NCBI GenBank assembly: GCA_034509755.1
Contig: CM067543.1
Location: 52,818,653-52,882,652 of the forward strand
From: Anisodus tanguticus
Taxonomy: Eukaryota > Streptophyta > Magnoliopsida > Solanales > Solanaceae
Length of the DNA stretch: 64,000 nt
Reading direction: 5' to 3'
The first letter of the stretch is position 1, and every line of letters begins with the position of its first letter. Below the pieces are notes generated by a model. The model did not search any database. It was not told where the DNA came from and worked only from the letters and a program-made list of their open reading frames with translations. Of this stretch, positions 22,201 through 33,500 are shown one piece after another. A program made the translations under genes and the position numbers.

Positions 22201-23306
22201 CCGGATCATTTGTGATCTAGATACTCCGCCTACTCCAGCTTGCTTTGGCGGATCGAGTGTCCAATTTCTTTATCGCCTTTCTTTAGGCCTTCAGATCATT
22301 CAGGACCTAGAAACTCTGGCCCACCTTACTAGGTGTCCATTACTTTTCCTATGAAATGAATTTTGGCCCCACTCCAGTCGCCCAGAGGCTTTATATGACT
22401 AAGTGTCCAATATCATCATATCAATAGAATTTTGGCCCACTCCAGGTCACCCGAGGCTTTGTATGACCGAGTGTCCAATATCATCCTATCAAAGGAATTT
22501 TGGCCCACTCTAGTCGCCCGGAGGCTTTGTATGACCGAGTGTCCAATATCATCCTATGAAGGATCTTCTCGTCAAATAGTATGACAAGCTCAACGTCTTT
22601 AGCTTTTAGTCTTCTTCCGTTATGATTGGTGCCCGTATAATTCTTGGCGCTTACTTAAGAGTGGTAAAAGTTTTCGCACGCTTAGTGGATCTTTCTCCAT
22701 AGTATGTGCGACCATACTTTACACACTTTAGTAATTACACTTAAAAGAACGGATCTTCTTAAGTCGTTTACAAAATCCAATCTTTAAACGAAAAAGAAGA
22801 TGAGATTAAACTTCTGATTTGTTAAAGCATAAGGAATATAAATTATTTTCATATTCCTCCTTACTTTAATCCATTTTTAATCGTACATAATTTAATCTTT
22901 ATTCTTGACAAGTAAGAAAAACTACTTATCATTTAATCCTTATTCTTGACAAGTGAGAAAAATACTTATCCCAATTTCGGATTCTGGGCTCACTTCGGTC
23001 ACTTCATCGACTGAGTGTCCATTTCCTTCTCACCATTATTCGGATCCTTTGTCTGGGACAGATATAGGCCTTCTGCTACAAGATAGAATAACATCTTCAC
23101 TCTTCTCCTCTTGTCCCGCTTGACATCCTCGAGGCTCTCGTGAGCGCTTGTTCCCACCGCCTTGGTAGCGGTGACACCATGAACACGTTCATCATCATCA
23201 CTCTCTTCTACCAAAAAACCATTGCCATATCCAGATTTGGTCACACAACTTTTGACCGACATCTTTCGAACACTAATAGTAATACAATACAAATATTGTC
23301 TTAAGT
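19267..23306 (-). pseudogene. Degraded copia polyprotein region
   Basis: Minus-strand fragments in order: a gag-side relic near 23290-23000; integrase core piece FIDDGTTYGILCLLKSKDEV and EAYKAEVENQLSLRIEKF at 21707-21560; the integrase C-terminal side FFGDNFPWKRKKEQ and EPRRSKEGTKT at 21376-21130; a reverse-transcriptase start NHTCVMVDLPREKNLW near 21040-20980; and an RNase H start MESEFIALYKA near 20220-20180. Between them the frame is lost repeatedly. The 4-kb interior is slightly short for copia, implying deletions, and RT palm motifs could not be read. Confidence 0.8.
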
Positions 23307-24548
23307 TGTTGGGAGTTTTGCTCTATGGTACTTTATAAAGCAGTACGGGAAGTATTTAACTATTACAAGTATTCGAAAGGATAAATAAAGATTTCAATAA
23401 TTCAACATGGAATCTGAAATTACAATCGTTACACAAGTAAAACTGGAAATTCCAGTTTTGTAGAAGACGGAAAAATGTAAAATGTTTTTGCCGAGTCGAG
23501 TGTAGCACTCATCCTTAAGACAATATTGCCCCGTATGTATCCTTTATACGTCCCGACAATTTGTCTCCCAAGATAAAACAGCAATGGAACCCTTGAGCAA
23601 AGGAAACTCAAGAGCTACCGTGAAGAATATTGAGTAACGAAATGATGCTTGGAAGTTGTAGGAAGAAGAAATTTTTGGTTGTGTATTTTCGTGTGTTGCC
23701 TCTCTTTGTTTCTTTTAGCTTCTTGTTAGTGCTCAACAATGGTGTAATGGGGTGTTTATATAGGAGAGGGAGGGGCTGTTTCATCGCTGAAAACCGCCTC
23801 CATAATAGCCAAATAATGGCCATTATGGAGGTAGTAAAGTCACCAACATAAATGGTGAAAGACCAACGGATTTGGCCATTGTAGGAGGAGTAATTCACCA
23901 AAATAAATGGTGAATTGAGTGCTTGGCTTTTCTGTTGTCTTGACCGTCGAAATTTTGAACTTCGGGACCAAACCGCACATCCGAAAGAATTCTCGGGCCA
24001 AAATCGTATATCGAAACTTCGGCCCACGGCCACGGCCGTGACCGGAACTCGGAACGGAACCGACACCACGGCCCACGGCCCCGTGACCCGAGAACCCGAG
24101 AACCCGAGAACCGGAACCCGAACCCGAACCGGAACCGGAACTCGGGCCGAACCGGACCGGATGGGCGGGCGGCGGCGGCGCACGTGTGGTCTTTCCTCGA
24201 ACCGAAGCACATCTAGGTCCTCCCTCCTTTAAACACATGGGATACCCCTTGGGGTCCCAAACCCCAAACCAATTTCGAATCTTATATACACAACAATTCT
24301 TTCTTCCTCTACCGATGAGGGAGAATTACACACAATACCACACTTTCCATGCTTCAAACAACTTACTTCGTGAACCAATATCTCTTTCATTTCTCAATGA
24401 AATTTGACGATTCTTGGCCCTACGGTTATCTACGTACTTAGTAGATCATGCATGTGTGAAGAACCAGATTCTCCAACATACGTTACACTAGTGTTTAAGC
24501 CGTTAAAGTTGGTCGGTCGCAACTCCCGCCAAAGGCAAATTTCCAACA
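23307..24548 (-). repeat. 5' LTR of nested copia element
   Basis: Partner of the LTR at 18006-19266 and closely similar to it. On the plus strand it runs from TGTTGGGAGTTTTGC to CAAATTTCCAACA. No tRNA-like primer-binding site is obvious in the adjoining interior (23306 leftwards), possibly because it has decayed. Confidence 0.9.
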
Positions 24549-24553
24549 GTAAT

Positions 24554-25219
24554 TCTGTCCCTGCCGCTGATTTTGAATTTGAGATCCACCAGATTTCTGA
24601 GTAAAGTTAGGTTCATCAAATGAAACAGGTTCATCACGTGAACAAAGAGAATCATCCTTGAAATTCGGAAGGAAGACCATTGAAGATGTATGGAGCAATC
24701 TCATCGTCATTGAGTGGTGAACCAGCAATAGCGAGTTGGTCACACATATGTTTCATAGACTGAAGGTAGGAAGTTATTGATTGGGTTCCTTTGCTGGTTC
24801 TTGAGAGTGACTCTCGGAGACTCATAAGTCGAGCCCGAGAAGGTTTAGCATAAGTTTTCTAAAGGTACTGCCATACCGCATATGATGTTTCAGCAGAAAT
24901 GACAAATGAAATTATTTCAGATGATAGCGAGCCGACAAGAGCAGATCGAATTAGTTAATCTTGACGAGACCAAAATGGTGATTTGAGATGAGCTTCAGTT
25001 GGTTCTGAGTCGACAAAGCTCATAAACCCATAGCCCTTGAGGATGGATTTCCATTGCGTATGCCAGGAGAAATAATTTGAGGGGTTGAGTTTTAAAGGTA
25101 GATAGGCACTTGCATTGATGCTTATGAGAGAAGCATTTTGAGGGAGGTTAAGAAAGTCGATATCGAAGGGAACTGCAGCATTTTGTGAAGTTGCTGTTGA
25201 AGGAGAGGATTTGTTAGCC
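24554..25219 (-). pseudogene. Outer copia element: N-terminal gag
   Basis: Opens with MANKSSPSTATSQNAAVPF and contains the gag signature LPLKLNPSNYFSWHTQWKSI and LKGYGFMSFVDSEPTEAHL. The frame is interrupted at about 24950, and shifted pieces continue to 24554, where the nested element's target duplication begins. With the segment at 17005-18000 it forms one minus-strand copia element. Confidence 0.85.
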
Positions 25220-25283
25220 ATGGCTAATCACAAGATTTGAGAGTAAATTTGGGGATGAAAGGGATACAGAAAGGTGCCTTATG

Positions 25284-25301
25284 GCAGTGGCTCGGATACC
25301 A
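25284..25301 (-). promoter_or_regulatory. tRNA-Met-type primer-binding site
   Basis: On the minus strand TGGTATCCGAGCCACTGC directly follows the LTR end. It matches the TGGTATCAGAGC-type site used by plant copia elements with one or two changes. Confidence 0.75.
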
Positions 25302-25556
25302 TAACAGAAGGAGAAGTATTTGGAAAAATTGTACAAGTATTCTTATTTACAGAGCACTATATGTATACTACTTGCTCAACGAACTCGATCTCCTTTCTGT
25401 CTTTCTCCACCGGGCCCCATTCGGGGTTTTTATCCGGTGCGTCCCTCTTTTTCGAAAAGAAATCCAAAAAGTCCTCTGTAGCACATAGGTAGTCTGAGTT
25501 TCTAAAAAAGGGACACGTTCTTGCATGGAAATCCGTTCACTTTCGTGGCTGTTACA
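25302..25556 (-). mobile_element. 5' LTR of outer copia element
   Basis: On the minus strand it begins TGTAACAGCCACG and ends CTTCTCCTTCTGTTA, giving short terminal inverse TGTAACAG/CTGTTA, followed by the primer-binding site. It is 255 bp. The partner 3' LTR is absent because the element is truncated at 17005. Confidence 0.7.
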
Positions 25557-25608
25557 CAATTAGATCACGTATAAGTTACTTAATACGAGTAATTAATTAT
25601 AAGTAAAT

Positions 25609-25806
25609 TTATCCAGTAGGAAAAATCTTAAAGAAGATTGTCAAATAGGGAGTATTAGTTATTGGAGCCACTTCACTTGAGGTGAGATCAGTTACACAAA
25701 TATCCTGGAGCATATCTGGATCTCCAGCACAAGCTTTGTCTGAGTTGATGGCTAATAATGCCATAATTACCACTACTAAAGGAACCATCTTTCTAAAGGC
25801 AGCCAT
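25609..25806 (-). pseudogene. Germin-like protein, first exon only
   Basis: Encodes MAAFRKMVPLVVVIMALLAI, a classical secretory signal peptide, followed by GDPDMLQDICVTDLTSS, the conserved start of mature germin-like (cupin) proteins. A possible splice donor (GTGAAG) occurs at 25676, after which the frame runs to a stop at 25609 without germin similarity. The cupin-domain exon expected further left is not found; instead the copia nest begins at 25556. Germin-like proteins are apoplastic and about 210-220 residues long, so this is a truncated or displaced gene. Alternatively the second exon lies beyond the nest and outside what I could recognise. Confidence 0.62.
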
Positions 25807-25887
25807 TTAGAATTGAATGAAGCAAGTAAACAGGGGAAAAGGGACACAAACAGAGAAGATTCAATGTTTATGTTTTAAATTTGTATG

Positions 25888-28075
25888 GATTTATTGCAAA
25901 GCAGAGATGAGGTGGAGAAGTGGACGAATAGCAAACTGTATAAGATGGCGAGGAAGGAGGCAAAGCTAGCGGTTATGGTGGCGAAAATTGCGGCTTTCGA
26001 ACGCATGTATGTGGAATTAGAGGAAAAAGGCGGGGATAAGAAATTGTATAGACTAGCCAAGACAAGGGAGAGGAGGGCCCGTGACTTGGATCAAGTGAGG
26101 TGCATCAAGGACGAGGACGGTAAAGTACTGGTGGAGGAAGCGCATATTAGGCGGAGGTGGCAGTCTTACTTCCACAAACTCTTGAACGAAAAAGGAGATG
26201 GAGACATTGTGCTGGGAGATCTGAAGCAATCTGGTAGGCACGGGGATTTTAGTATTATAGAAGCATTGAGGTTGAGGAGGTTAGGGGTGTTATTCGCAGG
26301 ATGCGAAGGGGACGAGCGACCGGGCCTGATGAGATCCCAGTGGAATTTTGGAGGAGCGCAGGCATGGCATGTTTAGAGTGGTTGACTGAGTTGTTTAACG
26401 TCATTTTTATGACGGCGAGAATGCCCGAAGAATGGAGGTGGAGTACAATGATCCCTTTGTACAAGAACAAATGTGATATCTAGAGTTGCAACAACTATAG
26501 GGGTATCAAGCTGCTAAGCCACACAATGAAAGTGTGGGAAATCGTCGTGGAGATGAGGGTGAGAAGAGGCGTGTCTATTTCTGAGAACTAGTTTGGTTTC
26601 ATGCCGGGGCGTTTGACCACAAAAGTCATCCATCTTATTAGGAGGTTGGTGGAGAAGTATAGAGAGAGGAAAAAAGACTTACATATGGTTTTCATCGACC
26701 TCGAGAAGGCATACGACAAAGTCCCTAGGGATGTTCTATGGAGATGTTTGGACGTTAGAGGTGTACATGTGGCGTACACTAGGGCGATCAAGGATATGTA
26801 TGATGGAGCTAAGACCAAGGTACGGACAGTGGGAGGAGACTCGGAGCACTTTCCAGTGATGATGGGGCTACACCAGGGATCATCTCTTAGCCTATTCCTA
26901 TTTGCCTTGGTGATGGACGGACTTACGCGACAAATCCAAAAAGAGGTACCATAGTGTATGTTATTCGCATACGACATAGTCCTGATTGATGAGACTCGCA
27001 GCGGAGTGAACGCCAAACTGGAGGTTTGGAGACAGACTTTGAAGTATAAAGGGTTTAGGTTGAGTAGGACCAAGACAGAATATTTGGAGTACAAGTTCAG
27101 CATCGGGAGCGACCCTGAGACAGGCGTGGAGGTAAGGCTTGGTACTCAGGTCATTCTAAAGAAAGGAAGCTTCAAGTACCTAGGATCTATTATCCAAGGG
27201 AATTGAGAGATTGATTGTATTGGGGCAGGGTGGATGAAATGGAGGCTCACATCTGGAGTCTTGTGCGACAAAAAGGTGTCATCAAACTTAAAGGCAAGTT
27301 ATATAGGGTGGTGGTTAGACTAACTATGTTGTATGAGGCGAAGTGTTGGCCAGTCAAGACTTCGCACACATACAAAAGATGAAAGTTGCGGAGATGAGGA
27401 TGTTGAGATGGATGTGTGGGCATACAAGGAGAGATAGGATTAGAAATGATGATATCCGAAAGAAAGTGGGAGTGGCCTTGGTGGATGATAAGATGCGGGA
27501 AGCGAGGTTGAGATCGTTCGGGCATGTGTAGAGGAGAGACACAGATGCCCATGTGCGGAGGTGTGAGATGTTGGCTATGGACGGGTTCATGAGGGGTAGA
27601 GGTAGGCCGAAGAAGTATTAGGGAGAGGTGATTAGACGGAATATGACGTAGGTGCAACTTACTGAGAACATGACCTTAGATATGGGGTTGTGGAGGACAC
27701 GGATTAGGGTAAAGGAGTAGTAGGTACTCGAGCGTAGTTCTACTTATGCTTACAAATTGATAGTTGTAGTGTTATTAATGTAGGCCCGATTAGCCTATCA
27801 CACTTATAGGCACATTATTGTTTTATAATCCACTGTAGTTTGATTTCTACTGCTATGTGTTCTTTAGTGTATTTTGTTTAGCTTATTTAGTTGTGTTAGC
27901 TAATACTCCTTTTTGTTCGAATGCACTTTATACTACTTTAATTCTTTATCTGAGTCTGATTGTTTCTCTTGCTTTGTTTTGATTGTCTTACTTGTGGTTA
28001 TGCTTTGTCTTGAGCCGAGGGTCTCCCAGAAACAATCGCTCTACCTACCAAGATGAAGGTAAGGTCTATGTCCTC
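25888..28075 (+). mobile_element. RTE-clade LINE, 5'-truncated and inactive
   Basis: The plus strand holds reverse-transcriptase pieces: a pre-RT linker (ARKEAKLAVMVAKIAAFERM, 25949-26008), GRATGPDEIPVEFWRSAG (finger motif), FIDLEKAYDKVPRDVLWRCL (motif A), MGLHQGSSLSLFLFALVMD (motif B), and motif C reading FAYDIVLID where FADDIVLID is expected, so a catalytic Asp is lost. Stops interrupt the frame near 26480, 26590 and 26953. The 3' part (27630-28075) contains the untranslated tail with TTGAGCCGAGGGTCTCCCAG, also found at 48684-48822 and, inverted, at 42482-42710 and 53490-53937. The endonuclease domain is absent. Confidence 0.88.
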
Positions 28076-29650
28076 AATGAAAATACGGCAAAATACATAT
28101 AAATAAATATAGTTACTTGTAATTTGGAACTCATCAAGACACATAAGAGGGACTTTTTTTCAATGAACATCAATCGTATATCTAGATATTCATGAACACT
28201 TGAATAATTACCGATTCTTAGATTCGTGTTTGTTGCCGGAAAACTTCTTCTTAGTTTGTCTCGGTCTTCTCCTAATGTGAACAGAAGCAACCTAGTTGAT
28301 TATGCCATCCTATTTACATTTGATATCTTATTTGTCAAGAACAACTAATTAATGGTACATAATTATCTTGAGTTTGTGAATAACAGGCCACCCACCTCAA
28401 AATGACGTATAGATATTTGGTTAGGAAGGTCGACATATATATTAAATTGGTTTTAACAATTTATTCAAGGCATGGATGCATGCTTTTTTCCCCACATCAA
28501 AAATACCAAAGTAGTTTAGACTCTACATCGACTTTAAAAGCAGGGGAATATATTATAATTGAAAAAGGACTAACCAATGAAACACACAATTCAATTCCAC
28601 ATGTTCAATCTACTAATGTATTTTCATTCCTATCCAAGTCCAATATATGAAAAGATAGAAGAGAGGATCTCATCTTGGCCCATTGTCCAGAAGGAAATAG
28701 CCTACACCATTTACATTAGGCTTCCGAATCTTAATGAGAGCAGAACACCAAGATGGTAGCCCCGGGATAATCTAGATTTATACATCAACATCAAAGTGGG
28801 TGCAAGACCAAGAGACAGTTTCAGATGCACCAGTGCACCAACTATATCCTACTAACAACAATTCATTCAATTGGGGGGGGGGGGGGGGGGGGGAGAGAGG
28901 TTTACAGGACAGAGAAAAGAACGAGACATTTGAAAGGAGGCTTGACTAATCGGAGTATTTTCTTCCAGAAGAACAATAAAATTGGGGCACCAGCTACCAA
29001 GGACTCCGCAAGCAACAATTTGACTGGATCACTCTGCCTGTCCTTCAAAGCAGATAAAAGAAACCACAATGCATTATTGTTTCCATAAAGAGAACAAATA
29101 CGAAAGAAATGAAGGTTAAACCGGCATCAAGTTAAATCAGATTAATAATAAGTGATCAAGCTCAGATACACTGTTAACCGAAGTCCAGAACTACTTATCA
29201 ATATAGGATCCAATTCGTATTCTTTCTTCATAAACTAGGGAAAAGAAAAACATAACCATATTTTATCTTTTCTTCCATACACTCCAACTACGAATCCTTG
29301 TTCTTCTGTTCAATCAAAAACTTCAATTCCTTTCTGGTTAGGTAGATCTTGAAAACTGCACGTGATATTGGTGCATCGAAAGGACACCAAATTACTATAC
29401 AGAAACCAAAAGGATTTCTAAATCTACTTGCGATGTCGAGAAAAAAATCCAAAGGAAACACATTAGCCACCTCAATTCAGTTGACATCTTATACTCCAAT
29501 TAGGCTGGACGCATGGACAATGGTATTTGGGGAAAATTATCAAAGTGACATCAGAATCTATGTTGCAGATGAAGTCAAAGTAGATAATGATCAAAGAATC
29601 TAACCTGACCAAGGTTCGAAATCATCACTTTACGGCAAGCTTTGACTTGA
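28076..29650. other. Intergenic DNA with a 21-G tract
   Basis: No gene recognised. A homopolymer of 21 G residues lies at 28873-28893, followed by GAGAGAGG. Short open frames in this region show no known motifs. Confidence 0.5.
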
Positions 29651-29655
29651 TGCTA

Positions 29656-29733
29656 ACTACTTTTTCTTCTTACCACCACCAGCCTTTGATTTCTTATTAG
29701 CAGCTCCTTTATCAGTGGTCTGAGCTGTTTCCT
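29656..29733 (-). other. Possible orphan terminal exon with lysine-rich end
   Basis: After a possible acceptor (GATCACAG) the minus strand reads ETAQTTDKGAANKKSKAGGG, then KKKK and a stop. Basic Gly/Lys tails like this end several RNA- or ribosome-associated plant proteins. No upstream exon is visible before the reductase gene ends at 30518, so it may be a pseudogene piece, an alternative 3' exon, or chance. Confidence 0.25.
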
Positions 29734-30517
29734 GTGATCAAATAGAGTATCATATTAACGAGATACCATATTTAGCCAAAGATACGTCATTTAGGAGCAC
29801 ATCCCTCTAGATTTTCATTCCTCACAAAAATTTACTAAACAAAAAACCAATGTCATAAATAGAAAAATAATACCAAGAGTACTTCGCTTAAAATATATTA
29901 ACTGTTGTTCTTTTGAAATAAAAAAAGTGGATGTTGACGAAACAACTTCCAGCACAAAGATGGAAGAAATTTTGCAAATTGCAGTGACACATTGAACTGT
30001 CGGCCCAAGATGATTATATAACTAAAGTACTTCAATTGTCATACTGTGGCTATTGCTTTAGTGCACGTTTATCTGATTCAACTAACTACTGAAAATTGGA
30101 GGAAGTGATGCAAAAACAAGTGTGTTTGGATCATTCTCTCCTGGCAAAACCCTCAACTGAAATGGAATACATTTGAGTGAAAACACACTTGGACAAATGA
30201 AAAATGCATATGCTGAGCTTCTAATACAACTACAGTGTTCAATTTCAAATGATGAATGTGTTACAAAAGCACAACACTCTTTCATCTGCCTCAACCTGGT
30301 TAATCTGTCACCATGTCAGTAGAAGGTTGACCAGAAGAGCTCAATCAGATTAACTGGGCAGGTAACTGATTATTTCTCATGTTTTCTTAGAATGCACTGT
30401 CAATCCTCTATATGCCGAAGGTCAATCAAAATGCAACACACCTGAAAGAGACCGAGTTCAAGCTTTACCATTAAACGACCTGATGTGAGCAAAATCTGCC
30501 ATCCTGGAGAACTTTTA

Positions 30518-33500
30518 TCACGTGGTGGCAACTTCTAGTAAATCCTGCCAACTGCTAAGTTTTTCTCTGGGTTTGTTTTTCAGACTCCCTCTCCTTTTCT
30601 CTTCATTATCTATCTTTTCCCAGCCACCAAATGGAACAATTTTCACATTCCTATTATCTAGCAATTCGAGGAGACCCTGCCTTCCGGGCTTTGATAAGCC
30701 AGATCTTGAGGTTACCACTCCTCTCACTACATCTTCTGATATGCTAGCGACCTGCTAAGACTCAATTAGCAAAGCTCTATAATATTCTAGAATTAATCCT
30801 ATTAGCTTTGAATGAAAATTCCTTGGTCATGATGATGGGAATAATAAATCAGCAGGTTTTGTGATTGATATGCACTTACAGTTTCTTCAGCACAGTAAAG
30901 ATTTGTAGCGATAATCCCAGTTGGTCCTCTCTTCAACCACCCACATACATATAAGCCTATCTCAACTTGTGCATTTCCAGAAGCTTCGCTTAACACGCGT
31001 CCTTGAATATTTGGAACAATTCCTGGAAATGCAGCCCCAGGTCATTTAATTTGCAACAGTGATGGACCACACAGCAATCAAAATTGATGTGAATGATGAA
31101 AACACTTGTCCATGGAATGGAATAAAAAACACTAATGTGAATGGAAGTATTTGCAATTGCTAAAACAGAATATGCAAATGATGAATTGGCAACTTAAAAT
31201 TATAGAGAGATCTATCCAAGCAAAGAGCTGTAAGAGCAATCAACATGTTTGTCGTGATTTAGTTTTCATCAGATACCTTTACGATGATCAAAAGGCAAGC
31301 CGTCAACATGTATCGACTTGTAACCAACGCTCTTCAATACCAGCCTACAAACAAGTGTAGTAGAACACATCAACATTCAGTACAGAGCTCCAGAATGCAG
31401 AAAGGAGAAAAAGAGCCTACTGATGCAGTGACCACTGACTGGCCCAGAAATATATATGGCTATGAAGGCCAGAAGCAAAGGAAAGATTAAATCAAATACT
31501 AAAAACCATCTCTATTGGTCCGTGAGGAGGTCTCATCATAGCATTGAGTCATTCTGCACTTAATTTTAGTTGAGAAATCCATCAAAAACATGGGCTTATC
31601 TCATTTTCTTTAACTTCCAAGGTTTTTCTGCTCAAGTTTAATGTCACAGAACCACTACTGGCTTTCCAAGTTCCAACTACTCTGACTAGTTGTATCTTCT
31701 CATATATTGCTCTATCCTTCAAATCTCACCACTTCATCTACTACATTCTTCTTCCTCATTTGTAATTTTGTATGTTAAGTATGGTGGGAATCAATCAAAA
31801 GATAGGTTCAAATAAAAAGGGGTTTTCCTACACCCCAACAATATGAGATAAAATATAGAACTCAAGTGGCTTCTTACATGTTATATGAGTTAGTAAATCA
31901 TTTAACAAAGAAAGAGTTTAAATGCAGGGAAACATAGAAAACTAAAGCAGCGTACCCGCATTCCATTTCATCAAAAAGTCCAGTACCAACTGCAATCTGC
32001 CTCCCAGAGCCAACATCTTCTGGAGGAAGAAAAAGTTCAGAGTTAGAAGTAGTTATCTCTCATGAACAAGGTCTGCAACATGCACATTTACTAAAATATA
32101 ACTCCGACATAGCAAACACTAAGTCAAGTCTTTCACACTTTTTTGAACAGTTTTATGTGTGAACTACACAAAAACACACACACACACACAAGACATTAAG
32201 GGGTTATTTGGTTTTCAAACAAATATTGTAGACTATAGTGTTTGTACCAACTTGCACAGACCTCGACTAATCCATCAGGCAGCATGTGACTGCCCACAAA
32301 CACGTATTGGGTTAACCTACCAACCAAAGCCGGAGTAATGGGTTAATACTGATTGTTGCAAGTTAACAGACCTGGAATCTCCATGTAATTACTCTCATCT
32401 TATGCCTTAACCACTCAGCACCCGTTATTGTACAGGAATGGTAATGAAAAGCCTTTGGATTAATTAGTGCATACGCATTATTATCAGATGTTTGGTTAGT
32501 AACATCAAAAACTGAATTACCATTAAGTAAGATGTAAAAGTAACTTAATCATAATTAGATGCTCTTATCCACGTTTTGATAATATACTTATTTCACATTC
32601 TATCTCAAGTGAATAATATCCATGAAACCAAATGATCCTAGTATGAGAAAATAAAAGCACTACAGCAATAAAAAGATGTACACACAAGCATACACAGTCA
32701 AATACATGACTTGCACAAACACATACATGCACAACTAACAAAACATAAGTCCTCATCAAACAATCCTTTTGTATACGTGTTTGAATGCAAGATTCCCCCA
32801 TCATATCAATAAAATCTTAACATCATCAAAATTCCTCGCCGGAGAATGTCAACTCTATGCTAAAATGATTAAATCAAAGAAAATGTAGCAGAAAATTCTA
32901 TTGAAGAACATGTACCCCAAAACAACAAAAAAAAGGCAAGAAATTTTTTATAAGCATACCGTTCTCTCTTAACACGCTTTAACAGCATACAGTTACCTTT
33001 AAGGATTGTCCTCTCCACGCGCAAACCAGCAACATGACCACTTCTACAATTTGATTCCAGAAACCTGTCTGGTTTCCTGAAGAAAACAAAGTGCAGTTCT
33101 TTTTTACCCGGACTGCATATGGAAGCTGCTGGAGTGGCTGCCTTAGAGAGCAGTTCATGTATTCTCCTTTTAATCCGGTTATTCTTTAGTTCTTCCTTTG
33201 CATACATAACAAAAGAACAGAATACTCAACATGGGGGATACCAAAGTTATGCATAACATTAGTGCAAAGAAGCAATAGTGAAATTCTTGGAGCAAAGTGC
33301 ATCAATCCCTCTTAGCTTAAGGTGGTGTTAGCTTCAAAAAATTGAAATATAGATTTTGGTTGAATCACAGTTTTTATAAAAACTGTTTTAAAATTTTTAA
33401 AGCAGACCCCATCTTAGAAAGTTTAGCATTTTGATCTTGACCTTTTTTCTTCTTCCCTGGCATTTTAATCCTTCAACTTTTGAAGCATAGCAACTGCTCT

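Larger units (their letters stand above)
18006..24548 (-). mobile_element. Complete copia LTR retrotransposon, nested
   Basis: Two LTRs (18006-19266 and 23307-24548, about 1.25 kb each) in the same orientation bound a 4.0-kb interior. Perfect 5-bp target duplications GTAAT lie at 18001-18005 and 24549-24553. On the minus strand the LTRs start TGTTGGAAATTTGCC, and a polypurine tract AAGAGGGGAT sits directly before the 3' LTR (19267-19276). The interior holds decayed integrase, reverse transcriptase and RNase H in copia order. The same LTR family supplies the solo LTRs at 6152-7467 and 57513-58727. It is inserted into the gag region of another copia element. Confidence 0.93.
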
